This document shows, piece after piece, positions 24,673-35,829 of a DNA stretch of 64,000 bases. Source of the stretch: Viscum album. Lineage: Eukaryota > Streptophyta > Magnoliopsida > Santalales > Viscaceae. The DNA lies in contig OY728137.1 in NCBI GenBank assembly GCA_963277665.1, positions 1,169,532,670 to 1,169,596,669 of the forward strand. The letters are read 5' to 3'. The translations under genes and the position numbers were made by a program. Each line of letters starts with the position of its first letter. Positions within the stretch are counted from its first letter, which is position 1. The notes beneath the pieces were generated by a model. The model was given only the letters and a program-made list of their open reading frames with translations, was not told where the DNA came from and ran no database searches.

Positions 24673-27600
24673 TATAAGGCCCCGACCTTAAACCTTACTT
24701 AATATTGAATTAAATGAATAATTCACATTGAGGATCTTTTCAGGTTTAGAGTTTTAGAGAATTAGGACATAACTATTACATCTCAAAAGATTACAAAGTA
24801 GAAACTTCTACTAAGTTTCCATAAAATAAAAACTCTTAAAAAGAAACATGTCTAGTTCCATGTTTTAGGTAGCATGACTTTCCCTTGATCCCATCCTTGA
24901 CCCTATTCCATGTTAAGTCCTGTGAAAAACATTTCAAAAACTTGGGATGAGCATAAAAAGCTCAATAAGGGATACACAAAGAATGAAAACTGTTAGTTTT
25001 TCAAAACAACAAGTAAACCATGTATACTTTATCAAAGTAATACTTTTCACCTTTATGAAGTAGTAAAAAATCTTCACTGAATAAAAGTTCATTACTTACC
25101 CTTCTGTAACCAAAAGATTACCATAAAACCCATATAAAGATCACATAACATATAAAGGTAACTTGAGACATAAACATAATTAAATGGAATAACCATACGG
25201 TCGACTTCCACACATACTTAATGGAATAGCCATACGACCGACTTCCATACCCAATGCATTGGAGGTTATAACGTAACCACCCGTCCTGGTATTCACGGCA
25301 CCACCCATCATATGGTTTATCACGTAACCACCCGTCAAATGTCCAAGTACCATTATAAAATCATAAGACATAAAACAAATATAATGGAAAGAAAACATTT
25401 CCACACTTCGATCACAATATATCACTTAAATATATTGACATAAAAAATCCATTATAAAAACCATTTTCAATACCAAAATACATAAAAGAGTATATGGTAT
25501 TTATTTCATTTTAAAAAACATTACGACTTGTTGAGGAAGCCAAATAACAAATAATACTCGCGGCGGCGGAAAAGGTCGTTGTCACCGCGTACGTTAAAAG
25601 TAACATTCCTTTTTGTTGTTTAGTAATACTCTTCGTAGAAAAAGATTACTTTTGTATAAAAGTAAAAGTCAAATGGGTTTACACACCATATAAAATACAG
25701 TTGTGTATAAAATGAAATATGCCTCAATGAAAGGAGATTGAGACGAAGTCCCTTACAAAGTCGGTATCCTTAGATTAAGGATAAATCAATTACATGATTA
25801 TGTGTGAAAAATATGAATACACAAAATATAAGTGGATATTAAGTGTAAAACAATCAGAGGTCATTCACACATAATCTTGGAAAAACAAAACCAATGACAT
25901 AGATATTTAACTCAATGAAATGAGATTGAGTTATGATTTCCGATACAAGTTCGTCTAAATGACATAAGAATTTATCAATGAGATAATTATGTGTAGAAAT
26001 AGTATATCCACACAAAGGTTTGTGGAAACTACAACATAGAGATTCCACACATAATCTTGGCATAATAAAATCAAGAAGTAGAGGTTTAACCCAAAGAATT
26101 AAAAGTGGGTTAAGAAGTTCACTTACAGAAATTCGACAGCCTAAGGACGTCACTTCAAAATTCAGAAAATGAGTTGATGAGAGATAAAAAGGGTATCTCA
26201 TCACTTGGACATAAAATTTAAATCAATAAGGATATATAAGAACATATCCCAACATAATAGTATGTGAATTAAAATACATAACAAAAGAAGTGTTTTAAAA
26301 AGAGGAGTGTGAAAGGTTCCCTTACCGACTTGGGTAACTTTCGAAACATACACCCCATTGAAGAAGGGTCATACAATGAATATGTAAATGCCCATAAATG
26401 AAATTATATTACAAAAATAGTATAATAATGGTAAGTACATACACCACTCAACGGAAATGGTGGCAAATGTAGCATAAATCTCACATGACTAAAAGTGAGA
26501 CGAACAATCCCTTATGAAAACTCGGCAGCCTAACGACGCCACATAAAACTTTCAAAAAAGGATTGATGAGATCAAATAGAGTATCTCATCATATTACAAT
26601 AAAATTTAAAGCAAGAGGAATATAAAAGAACATCCCCCCATCATAACAAAGAGGAGATTAAAATAAGTGACATAAAGGAGAGTACTTAAAAAGAAAGAGA
26701 GAGGTTAGATCTCTTACGAAAATTCGGCAGCCTAACGACGCCACTCAAAACTTCCAAATTGGATTGATGAGAGAAAATAGGGTCTCTCATCATAGGTGTG
26801 TGTAAGATGGTAGAGGTGGGGGCCTTTTATAAGAGAAAAGGAGGGGCACTCTTGGAAAGTTATAAAATATTACTTTATTATAAAATGATTTTCGGATTTT
26901 AAAGGTCCCAAAAGGATATATTTCGAGGATAAGGTGATAAGGTTTCGAAATCCACCCATAAAATAGGTTTGTGACAAGTGTAGGTCTTAGATTTTACATT
27001 ATCTTTTCATTTTATTTAAATCGTTAAATAATGAGGTAATCGTTGCATCATCATGGTGTCATAAATAGTTTAATTTATTTAATGTCTAAAAATTATAAAA
27101 AAAATATCATGATGTAGGAAATATTTTTATATTTCTAATGAATATTTATATTAAAAAATATGACATGTATAACCCCATCTAAAAATTGTTTTAGTAAAAC
27201 AACACATGTTTGTGACATTTTAATTTTAACTTTAAATAAAAAGGTATTAATGTCATTTTCCTACCAAAGTGGCTCTATGGGGTCCCCAAGTTGACCCATG
27301 GATTGTATTGGTCGTCCATGACACATCCAATGAGGTTAGGACACGTGTATAGGTTATTTCATATTATTAAAACATTATTTTTACCTTAAATTACACTAAT
27401 TACCTCTAATCGCGATTAATAAACTTAAAAGTTACTATTCACCAAAAAATTATTTTAATCCCATTGAACCACATTTTACTTCTTAATGACAACCATGTAT
27501 GTCAGATTTTTGAAATTCAAATCACAGAAGTGGTAAAGTTTCATTTAAACGAAAAATCAGTTTCTTTAACTACCACTTAGTGGTTTCACTATTCATCAAA

Positions 27601-28458
27601 AATTGAAGTTTTTCAGAAAATTACCAAAAATTCACCCTAGGCTATATTTGATATTCCGAATTCAAAAATGATGTCTATTTTTCAAAATTCAAAACATATA
27701 AGTTACATTAATTAATTTAATAATTAATTCCCGCTGTCAGAGCAAATAGCGTGTTTTTATGAAACAATAAGTATCAAAAGATTGACACTAGTTTAAGTCC
27801 AATTTCAAGATGAAATTAATTCCAATGACCACTATTGGATTAAATGGTAAAAATATATTCTAATTTAACTTTAAAACCAATTCAAAAGATAATCTAATCA
27901 TATAAATAAATTAGATTAAAAAGAGGTTTTGAATTAAAATACAACATTTTCACTATTCATTAAAAAATGAACTTTATCAGAAAAATACCAAAAATTTACA
28001 CAAAGTAAATTTTGATGTCCCGATTCTAAAGAAGAATTTTATTTTGTAAAATATTACACATAAAATTGTCAAAAATTGGATTTAAAAGAGGTTCGTCATC
28101 AAAAGACGTTAATCGACCTTTTAAAGAATATTAGAATGTTTACGCTTAAAATTGGATTCATTCGCATTTTTAATCCTCTAACATTTATTGTAAAAAGTAA
28201 AAATATTTGACAAACATATATAATCATTTTGTAGTTATTTATGTTCATTCCCGCCATTACAACGGCTAGGTGTTAACTACAATTTAAAATAATATTATTT
28301 TATTATTAGAGTGCAACGTAAGATTCCCAAGAAACTCGTTGTTGCGTATTGGGTACGCCATCGAGCATAGCGTCCCCTTTAAAGTTATATTAATATTTTA
28401 TTCACAAATATGGATAAATGTGAAAATGTCATATTCTTTATTTACCTGGAGTGTTACA
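24673..28458 (-). repeat. Right (5') LTR of element C, with a 1.2-kb deletion
   Basis: It aligns closely with 18009-22991. At about 26793-26796 it jumps from the equivalent of 20128 to that of 21322, losing about 1.2 kb. Short shared bases (CATA/GATA) at both edges suggest end joining. The break is about 30 nt from the TATA box, so it removes the beginning of the transcript. U3 is complete. Confidence 0.9.
26823..26833 (-). promoter_or_regulatory. TATA box of the C right LTR
   Basis: The minus strand reads CTTATAAAAGG. As this is the 5' LTR of C, it would be the promoter for the whole element. The leader downstream of it is deleted. Confidence 0.65.
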
Positions 28459-28521
28459 TTTATACTATATGAAATATACATAAGAATGTAAATTTCATTG
28501 ATAGAGTTCTGGGTCATTATA

Positions 28522-28990
28522 ATTACCCTCGAATGTAAAGTCGACCGCTTATTTGGGGGGATAAAATTGAGTCTACAAAAAGCCCTAGAAATTTCAGACT
28601 TTGATAGCTAAGAGGAGATTGTATGGTGTTACCTCAAATTCAAAATGGATATTGACAAATATCAAGGGTATCATTTGGATAATAAGCATAAAGTGGAGTT
28701 TAATTCTGGCAGTGTGATAGAGAAGTCTAACGGTGGTAAGAAATTTCAATATCCCACTTGTCAAAAGTGCAGAAAAAAGAACCTTGGAAATTGCTTAAGG
28801 GGGATGAGGAAATACTTTAGGTGTGGGAAGTAAGGGAATATTTCTTGAGATTACTGATGGGAGAAACCTACCAATGTAATCGAAGAGATTAACACTCCAG
28901 TCTACCCTCAGCATATTGTCTAATGTTTCAACAACAAGGAACAAAGACACTATGAGAACCACTAACCTAAGCCAAGGGTTTTTGGAGAAA
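28522..28990 (+). pseudogene. gag: gag, 3' part with zinc knuckles, element B
   Basis: Coding resumes at the right flank of element E. Residues near 28530 (ECKVDR) align with the same part of A gag (KEKVDR near 47783), which continues the segment cut at 7678. A 62-residue open stretch at 28645-28833 contains CQKCRKKNLGNC. A degenerate second knuckle follows, Y-F-R-C-G-K, with the first cysteine changed to tyrosine, then a stop. Several further stops follow. Confidence 0.75.
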
Positions 28991-29039
28991 ATCAATTCCA
29001 AAAACCTCCAAGGTATAAAATGTGAGCATATTCCATCAC

Positions 29040-29345
29040 AAATACTAAGGAATATCCCAACAATGAAGTGGTGATAGGTATGCTAGTTATTCATTCAATA
29101 ATAGAAAACATACTTTTGATTCTGGTTCTACACATTCCTTCATATCCTAAAAGTTTAGTAGAAATATTCAAACACCATAAAAAATCATGGAAGTGGAGCT
29201 ACCTGTGAAAATAGAAAATGAGAGAATTATTAAATCCTAAGTATATAACTCATCCCGTGTCAAAATTTTTGCGATGAACTTCCTAGAAAACCTTGTGATA
29301 CTCTCTTTAGTGTAATTTGATGTAATTTTGGGTATGGATTGACTT
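29040..29345 (+). pseudogene. Aspartic protease, element B
   Basis: The motif F-D-S-G-S-T-H-S-F-I-S lies at about 29115-29147, with the catalytic triad D-S-G at 29118-29126 intact. The end of the domain, VILGMDxLS, is at about 29320-29345. Stops interrupt the middle. It is the only B-type copy in the window with an intact protease triad, compared with E and A. Confidence 0.75.
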
Positions 29346-29479
29346 TCCTTATATAGAGCAAATATAAATTTCTGTGAGAATGAAATCATTATCTATATCA
29401 TGAATCATCCTCCAATTCTGTACAAGTTCAAGGAGAAGGATGAATCTTCTTTAGCACTAAAATCTCAATCATGGATATT

Positions 29480-30340
29480 ATTTCCCTATAAGAAAGTGCA
29501 TATAGATTAAATGATCGAGTCTAAGGAAAATATCATCCTTGAAGACATGTTCATTATAAGGGAATATGATGATGTGTTTTTTGAAGAATTTTCTGGTCTT
29601 CCTCTTAGTCGAGAGGTTTAATTTTCAATCAATATTATACCTAAGGAGTTTTCATTTTCCAAGACTTCATATAGAATAACTGATGTGGAACTTGAAGAGA
29701 TAAAGAAATAACTACAAGAGAATCTGGATAAAGGGTTCATATGCCGAAGTGCTTCACTTTGGGGTTCACCAGTCCTCTTCATCAAAAAGAAGGATGTGTC
29801 AATGTGCCTTTTCATTGATTATCATGAGATAAACAAGATCACAATAAAGAAAAAGTATCATCTTCTATGGATTTATGAATTTCTCAATTAACTACATGGA
29901 TCCTAATACTTCTCTAAGGTTGAATTTTATTTAGGGTATTATCAAGTAAGGGTGAAGAAGGAGGATATCCCCAAGATTGATTTCCATACAAGGTACAGGC
30001 ACTATGAGTTCATAGTAATACCATTTGGACTCACTAATGCTCCATAAATATTCATGGACTTGATGAATAGAGTATTTAGAGATTACCTCGACAAATTTGT
30101 GGTAATCTTTATAGATGACATTCTAATATACTACAAAATAAAGGAGGGGAATGAGGAGCATATGAGAAATGTGCTAAAGACCTTAAGAAAGAAGAAGCTT
30201 TATGCAAAGTACAGTAAATACAAGTTCTAGTTAAAGTAAGTCTCATTCTTGGGACATATTATCACAAGTAATAGAATATTTGTGGACCCTACAAAGACAG
30301 AAGAAATTGAAAGATGGTTGAGGACAACATATGTGATGGA
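29480..30340 (+). pseudogene. Reverse transcriptase, element B
   Basis: In order: FSGLPLSREV near 29590, [12 protein letters not shown] near 29760, FIDYHEIN near 29812, IPFGLTNAP near 30022, and the catalytic box F-I-D-D at 30108-30119, which is intact. FLGHIITS near 30248 ends the domain. About ten stops break the frame, several where Q, W or R would be expected. RT would copy the element RNA to DNA; this copy cannot be made in full. Confidence 0.85.
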
Positions 30341-30930
30341 CATTCATAGTTTCATTGGGTTATCTGAGTACTATCATTGATTTTTGATAATTTTTTCATG
30401 ATTTTAAAACCATAAAAAAAATATAAATTATAAGGGAGTCAAGTTTATTTGGAATAATGATTATGAAGATATCTTCAAGGAGTTGAAAAGGAGGCTTATC
30501 ACTGCACCTATACTTATGATACCAATAAGTGGGGAACTTTTTGTGGCATACAATGATGCTTAAAAGAAGGTATTGGTCTGTGTGCTAATTCATAATGACA
30601 AAGTGATAGCTTGTACATCAAGGAAATTGAAATTTCATGAATATAACTAGCTAACACATGATCTGGAGTTAGCTGCAATAATCTTTACATTTAAAATATG
30701 GCATCATTATCTCTTTGGGGAGAAGTGTGAAATATATACAGATCATAAGATCCTTAAGTATATATTCACATAGAAAGAGATAAATATGCACTAGTGAAGA
30801 TGGTTATAGATGATTAAGGACTTTGATTTTTCAATCCACTACCATCCTGGGAAAGAAAATAAAGTAGAAAAATGCTCTATTTAAAAAGGATCTGAAAATT
30901 TTATCATTGATAAGAATTGAGAAGTATCTG
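30341..30930 (+). pseudogene. RNase H, element B
   Basis: KFIWNND near 30447 and FKELKRRLITAPIL near 30475 start the region. ASRKLKFHEYN-like residues lie near 30618, and then [18 protein letters not shown] near 30720. DFDFSIHYHPGKEN near 30822 is followed by a decayed ADALSRK-type end. Stops are frequent. Confidence 0.75.
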
Positions 30931-32351
30931 ATATTATTAGACTTTAAAAGTATAGACATGGGAATAATAAAGGAAGGAACATCATCAATCCTTTCACAAA
31001 TTATTTCTCAACCATCCAATCTAGAAAATATAAAGGATAGTTAAAGAGATGATGTAGAAATTCAAAAGAAGATGGAAACTATAGGGAAAGGTAAATCTTC
31101 ATAGTTAAAAATTAATGAAAAAGGAGTTGTAATATTTGGGTCAAGATTATGTGTACCATTAAATACCGAGTTAAAGAAAGAGTTATTGGATGGTGAAAAT
31201 GGATTGTCCTTCTCCATCCATATATGGATCATAAAGATTTATTGATATCTCTGAGAGCACTATTGGTGGGACAATATGAAGAAAAAGATCGTAGAATATA
31301 AATCAAGGTGTCTTGTATGTCAGCAAGTTTAGGCTAAAAGGTAAAAAACCAAGGGGATGATCCAATCATTACCCATACCTATATGGAAATGGGAAAACAT
31401 AACCATGGACTTTTTCACTGGTATTTTGAAGACATAAAGAGAAAATAATGTTATATGGTTTGTGGTGGATCATCTTACAAAGACTGCTCACTTCATTAAA
31501 ATTCAAGAGGACTTCTCACTTGATCAACTTGAAAGGATAAACATTAGAGAAGTGGTGAGGCTACATGGAATACCACTATTGATTTTATCTGATCGAGACC
31601 CAAGATTTACCTCTAAGTTCTAGAAGAGTCGCCAATATGATCTAAATATTGAGTTGAACCTCAACACGACTTATCACCCTCAAACTGATGGACAATCTGA
31701 TAGGACTATCTAGACACCCAAGAACATGTTGAGAGAATGCTCAATGGACTTCAAAGGATGATGAGATCAACATCTTCCTCTAGTCAAGTTCTCATAAAAC
31801 TATATTTTTCACTCAAACATTCAAATGGATCCCTATAAAGCCCTTTATGGAAAGAGGTGAAGAACACCCGCATACTAGGATAAAGTTAGTGAATGAAACC
31901 TTCTAGGTCCTAAAATGACTGAGTAAATGGTGGAAAAGGTTAATACTATTCAACAATACATCAAGGATTCTTAGAGTTGAAAGAATATCTATGATGGAAA
32001 TCATCGATGAGACTCAGAGTTTGAGTTTTTAGATAAGGTATTCCTCCACATATCTCCATGGAAGAAAGTCATGAGATTTAGGAAGAATGGAAAGATTAGT
32101 CCAGGATACATCAGTCCCTTTAAGACCCTTTATCACATCAGAGAAGTCCTATTGATTAACACTCCCACATAACATATCTCAAGTATATGATGTGTTCCAT
32201 GTATCACTCTTGAGGAAGTATATACCATACCCCTTACATGTTCTGAATTTAGAGGTGGTACTGTTAGAGAATGATATTTCATATGATGAGAAGCTGGTGA
32301 AGATCTTAGATCATAGAGACAAAGTTCTACAAAATAAGACAATGCACCGGG
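30931..32351 (+). pseudogene. Integrase, element B (interrupted by F)
   Basis: The first catalytic aspartate is at 31408-31410 (TMDFFTG), the second in SDRDPRF at 31591. The expected glutamate of the D,D-35-E triad is aspartate here (codon 31699-31701, in DGQSDRT). VFHVSLLRKYIP near 32190 begins the C-terminal part. The gene is cut at 32351 by element F and resumes at 42520. Several stops and frame changes are present. Confidence 0.85.
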
Positions 32352-32454
32352 TGTAAGAACTCGGTTCTTATTTTTTGAGGTACGAGTTTCTTCTTTTCTC
32401 TTTTCCTTAAGTGTTTTTGAGAAAATAAGGAAAATGGGGAAAAATCCTAAATTT

Positions 32455-32780
32455 TGGGACTACACGCCATATACTTTTCCACACACTGTGTACTTTGGCC
32501 GTGTGGGATGAGTACATAGGGTGTGTAGCCATGTTGATGGTGAAGGGTGTAAAAACCGACTACACGCCATGTAGTGGATATTTACACGCCGTGTAGTCAG
32601 TCAGTAGACAAATAGTAAGGTGGTGGAGGTAGCTGCCAGTGGAGCGGTAGTACATGCCGTGTAATCAGAAATACACACCGTATACTCATGTCGACATATG
32701 AACAGTGCGGCGGTGCCGCCAGAGAAACAGTTAAATGAGAAAAGTACACACCGTGTAGTCAATAGTACACGCCGTGTAGT
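32455..32780 (+). promoter_or_regulatory. Palindrome cluster TACACGCCGTGTA upstream of the F promoter
   Basis: About ten versions of the near-palindrome TACACGCCGTGTA occur, each two inverted CACG/CGTG half-sites around one base. Clear copies are at 32583 and 32766. Others differ by transitions at CpG. The cluster ends about 15 bp before the TATA-like TTAAAA, and recurs in the right LTR (40610-40930) and more weakly in G (51425-51580). Confidence 0.75.
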
Positions 32781-33404
32781 TTTTTTTTCACTTAAAATGG
32801 GCAGTATCTAACCTTTTTCATAGGATTGGATTAGAACTGAAGGAAGGAGTCAGGATAGGAGGCCGGACCTTCGAGGATCTCCAGATCGAGCGTTGGGAAT
32901 ACATTTTCGCCTTTGAAGATCTTGTTGGAACCGCACGGGTAAGCCCTCCACTCTCCTTAGGCCATTCTTTCCAATTCTTCCTCTAAGGGAAGTTATTTGA
33001 GTTTTAACAGGGATTTCTTTCACCTTAGATCTATGTTGTTCTTGGACAATTCGAGGATCGTCGTTCGCGTATACTGTTCAGGGGCATTTAAGGTAGGTGG
33101 CTTAATGTTTATTTCTAACTAATGTGTGTTTTTGTGTATCATTGAGCTACAAAACCATGTTGGGGGTGTCGTGTGGCTGAGGCCTTCGCTGTTTTAAATA
33201 ACTATAATTGTATAGGTAATTGAATGTGATAATAAATTGTTGTTTGGGATCACTGCTTGGATCCAGGACCACCCCGGGGGTGCGTTCCTCTATTTAGCCA
33301 TTTGGCCAGGATATCTGAGGGTATGCCATTATAACAATTTTTATTGAATTGACTTGAGATGAATTGAATGTGAATTGATTATTTACATGTTGGTAATGGC
33401 CTGG

Positions 33405-33660
33405 TTACCTACGCTTGAGGGCAGTGTTCTTTTCAGCCTGAGGGCATTGGTTGTTTAGCCAAGGGCAAGGTACTACTTAGCCTAAGGGCAACGTTCTATT
33501 TCTCCTGAGGGAAAATTTTCGTATGCCTGAGGGAAGAGACTCTGTGCCTGATGGAGACACTTCGTACGCCTGAGAGAAATATCTGTTATGCCTGAGGGAA
33601 ATGCCTGAGGGAAAGATTCTGATTACCTGATGGTAAGGGTTTGCGTGTCTGAGGACATTG
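33405..33660 (+). repeat. CCTGAGGG minisatellite in the F left LTR
   Basis: About ten units of roughly 25 bp share the core GCCTGAGGGCAA, separated by T-rich sequence. The units vary by point change. The right LTR has the same array at 41565-41812, so it was in the element when it inserted. Confidence 0.85.
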
Positions 33661-33867
33661 ACTGTTTACATGGAAATTCACTGTGGTGGTTTCCTTATAA
33701 TGAACGATTAAATGAATAATAAAATGGAAATATAACTGGTAAAGTTAGTTACTTTTGAGTACTACTTAGTTTATTGCATTTTACTACTACACACTGTTGT
33801 TGCATATTTTCACACAGTTGGGCACAGGCCTTTGGTGGGTGCCTACTAGGAATTATTTTCTCACACC

Positions 33868-33896
33868 CTGTTTGGGTCATGTCTTCAGCCCAAACA
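33868..33896 (+). other. Stem-loop in R/U5 of the F left LTR
   Basis: CTGTTTGGG pairs with CCCAAACA(A) across a 12-nt loop. The loop differs from its G counterpart while the stem is kept. Equivalent stems are at 42022-42051, 53161-53190 and 61059-61088. It lies in the transcribed leader. Confidence 0.7.
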
Positions 33897-34372
33897 AATT
33901 ATATTTCTACAGGTGTGGATAAGGGAAATGGTCCCTATACAGGTACTTGATTGCTGCTGAGGAGTAGGGGAGCATGGGACTGGGCTCAGGCTCGCGATGC
34001 TACTAACTGTTTTGTTTTGTTTTTTCCGTAATCTGTATTGTACTGTACTGTATTGTTGTGTAACATGTTCTGGATGTTTTCTTAGAACTTGAGGCATGTT
34101 GCATCATTATATATATATATAACTGTTGGTTATCTTTTACTGCAGTTTCTTTTGTGCATATGGTTTATTGCTTCTGTTGTTGTTGTATGTTTTCTCTTGT
34201 ATTCTGCTGTGCTATACTTTGACAAATGAGGGCATAGTTTCCCCACTATCAGACATGGGCCCTCGCTGCTAGTCGGAAACCTTTGGAATTTGAGGAAATG
34301 CACTTGAGGTCATGTGACCAACCGGGTTAGGGGCACCCGTGGAGTGGTACCCGGATCCGGGATGTTACAAAG

Positions 34373-34384
34373 TGGTATCAAAGG
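34373..34384 (+). other. Primer-binding site, element F
   Basis: TGGTATCAAAGG matches initiator tRNA-Met complement at 10 of 12 positions. It lies three bases after the LTR end. Confidence 0.9.
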
Positions 34385-35829
34385 AGTTATTTTCTTTAAC
34401 TTACTATTTGGAGCCTTACTTAGGGATAGGACAGAAACAGTAGTTGGTAATAAGCTATGCCCGGGATTAGCTAACCCGTGTACAGAAAAAATCCAGTCTA
34501 CCTCATATTTTTGCAATTCTTCTGATTTTGCAAATTTTAAAGTTGATTTGATTTCACCGTTGGGTGACGCACTTGTGATTGTGTTGTTTATATTTTATCC
34601 ATGGGTTCTATTTAGTTGCAACCCGATGAGATGAGGGTATTCCATCTCATGCATCATTTAGGCATATGTGAGGAATCACATGCCATTCATAGTTTCTATG
34701 CCATGTAGGTGTATTAGAAATTGCATGTTGTTGTGATAGTTGTGGTGCTAGAAAAATCATGCTGTTGTGATAGCTGCTCTGATAAATACCTATTATGTGA
34801 TAGGGTATTGTTATATAAGATTGTTGATATAATGGATTCCAAACTTTGGTTTTTGGGGAGTATGGGCCCTCATTGATCAGAATTTGGTGGATCATTGGTT
34901 GTTTACCGTATTTATAACTCAGATAAGATGCAAAACTTTGATTCACGGGGAGTATGGGCCCTCATGGATCGGAATTTGGCACTTAGGAGTTGCTTCAGTA
35001 GTTTTCTGGGTTCTGGAGTAGTATCTGAGCCTTATTTTCCGGAAAACCCAGGATACACGCAGTGTAGTTCCTCGGACACACGCCGTGTGATCTTCTGTTC
35101 GGGAAGAAAAGAAAACTTTTTAAGTACACACCATGTACCCTAAGTACACGCTGTGTATTCTCTTCCTGTGTCATAGACCGTGTGGGAAGGGACATAGGGA
35201 AGGGAAAATCTTGGGGAGAACACGCTGTGTACCTGATGTACACGCCGTGTAGTGTTGACCCGGAGTCCGACCGTGTAACTAATAACACGGGTTGGTGGAA
35301 TCTTTTTGTACACGCCGTGTCAATGGTGAACACGCTATGTAGTCTGACCTAGGGACCCGACCGTGTAACGAACAAACACGGGTTGGTGTTACCTCTTCTT
35401 GAACACGCCGTGTACCTGAGGGACACGCTGTGTAGTCTTGACCAGTGAGAGACCGTGTGGATTTAGCCGTGTGGCTGGGGGAACAGGGTGGTGTACATTC
35501 CATGTGCAGGTGTAACACGCCATGTGGTATCAAACTGAGTAGTCAGCTGTGTCACAAATGACACGGGTAGTTGGAAAATTACACCATACACACCGTGTAG
35601 TTAGTATACACACCATGTAGTTTTGTTTAATGGGAGCCATGTGTCTTAGCCGTGTAGAAGGACCCGGGCAGGGGAAGAGAAGTCACGTACACACCGTGTA
35701 GTCAGCATACACGCCGTGTAGTCTTGTTGCGCAATCTTGAATGTCTTCTTCCTCCTGTTCACCTTTTGGTGCCTTCGTTTCAGACTTTGATAATCTGGAT
35801 CTAAGGTGTGAGTTTGAACTTGTAGAGTC
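34385..35829 (+). other. 5' leader of element F with repeats
   Basis: It contains a duplicated ~30-bp block around GAGTATGGGCCCTCAT (34857 and 34950, 93 bp apart), also present in the G leader near 54210. From 35050 to 35730 it carries the palindrome array described separately. I see no protein gene here; open stretches on either strand reflect the array. Confidence 0.75.
35050..35730 (+). repeat. Palindrome array in the F leader
   Basis: More than twenty copies of ACACGCCGTGT-type sequence are packed into 680 bp. From 35219 they fall into a higher-order unit of about 90 bp: two palindromes about 18 bp apart, then GACCGTGTAAC and AACACGGGTTGG (units at about 35219, 35308 and 35401, then less regular). 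The G leader has no such array, so it is a gain in F or a loss in G. Confidence 0.8.

Larger units (their letters stand above)
18009..28458 (-). mobile_element. Element C: large non-autonomous LTR retrotransposon (LARD-like)
   Basis: The left LTR is 18009-22991 (4983 bp), the right LTR 24673-28458 (3786 bp), and the internal part only 22992-24672. The insertion is flanked by an exact TTTAT target duplication (18004-18008 and 28459-28463). PBS (24659-24670) and polypurine tract (22993-23006) are in the right places. No protease, RT or integrase sequence is present, so it must have moved with enzymes from another element. Large LTRs with a short non-coding centre fit the LARD class of derivatives. 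The first ~190 bp of the two LTRs differ at about four positions, so it is young. Confidence 0.9.
7679..28521 (-). mobile_element. Element E: Ty3/gypsy element inserted in B gag, itself split by C
   Basis: The left LTR is 7679-9896, the internal part 9897-14905, and the right LTR 14906-18008 plus 28464-28521. The five bases on each side, ATTAG (7674-7678) and ATTAC (28522-28526), are an imperfect target duplication. PBS, gag, protease, RT, RNase H and integrase follow in order on the minus strand. LTR ends read TATAA...TTACA on the plus strand, consistent with eroded TG...CA ends. Confidence 0.85.
32352..34369 (+). repeat. Left (5') LTR of element F
   Basis: It starts TGTAAGAAC and ends GATGTTACA. 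Three structures are notable: the palindrome cluster at 32455-32780, a CCTGAGGG minisatellite at 33405-33660, and the stem-loop at 33868-33896. The TATA position found in G is reduced to TTAAAA at 32792-32797. Confidence 0.92.

Noticed and set aside
25854..26204. 116-codon minus-strand frame in the C right LTR
   Set aside because: The left LTR copy (19274-19537) is broken differently, so the frame is not maintained.
33405..33660. Possible CRISPR array
   Set aside because: Units are contiguous, variable tandem repeats without distinct spacers, inside a plant LTR.
34107..34122. TA dinucleotide run
   Set aside because: A short microsatellite in the F LTR, ordinary for this composition.
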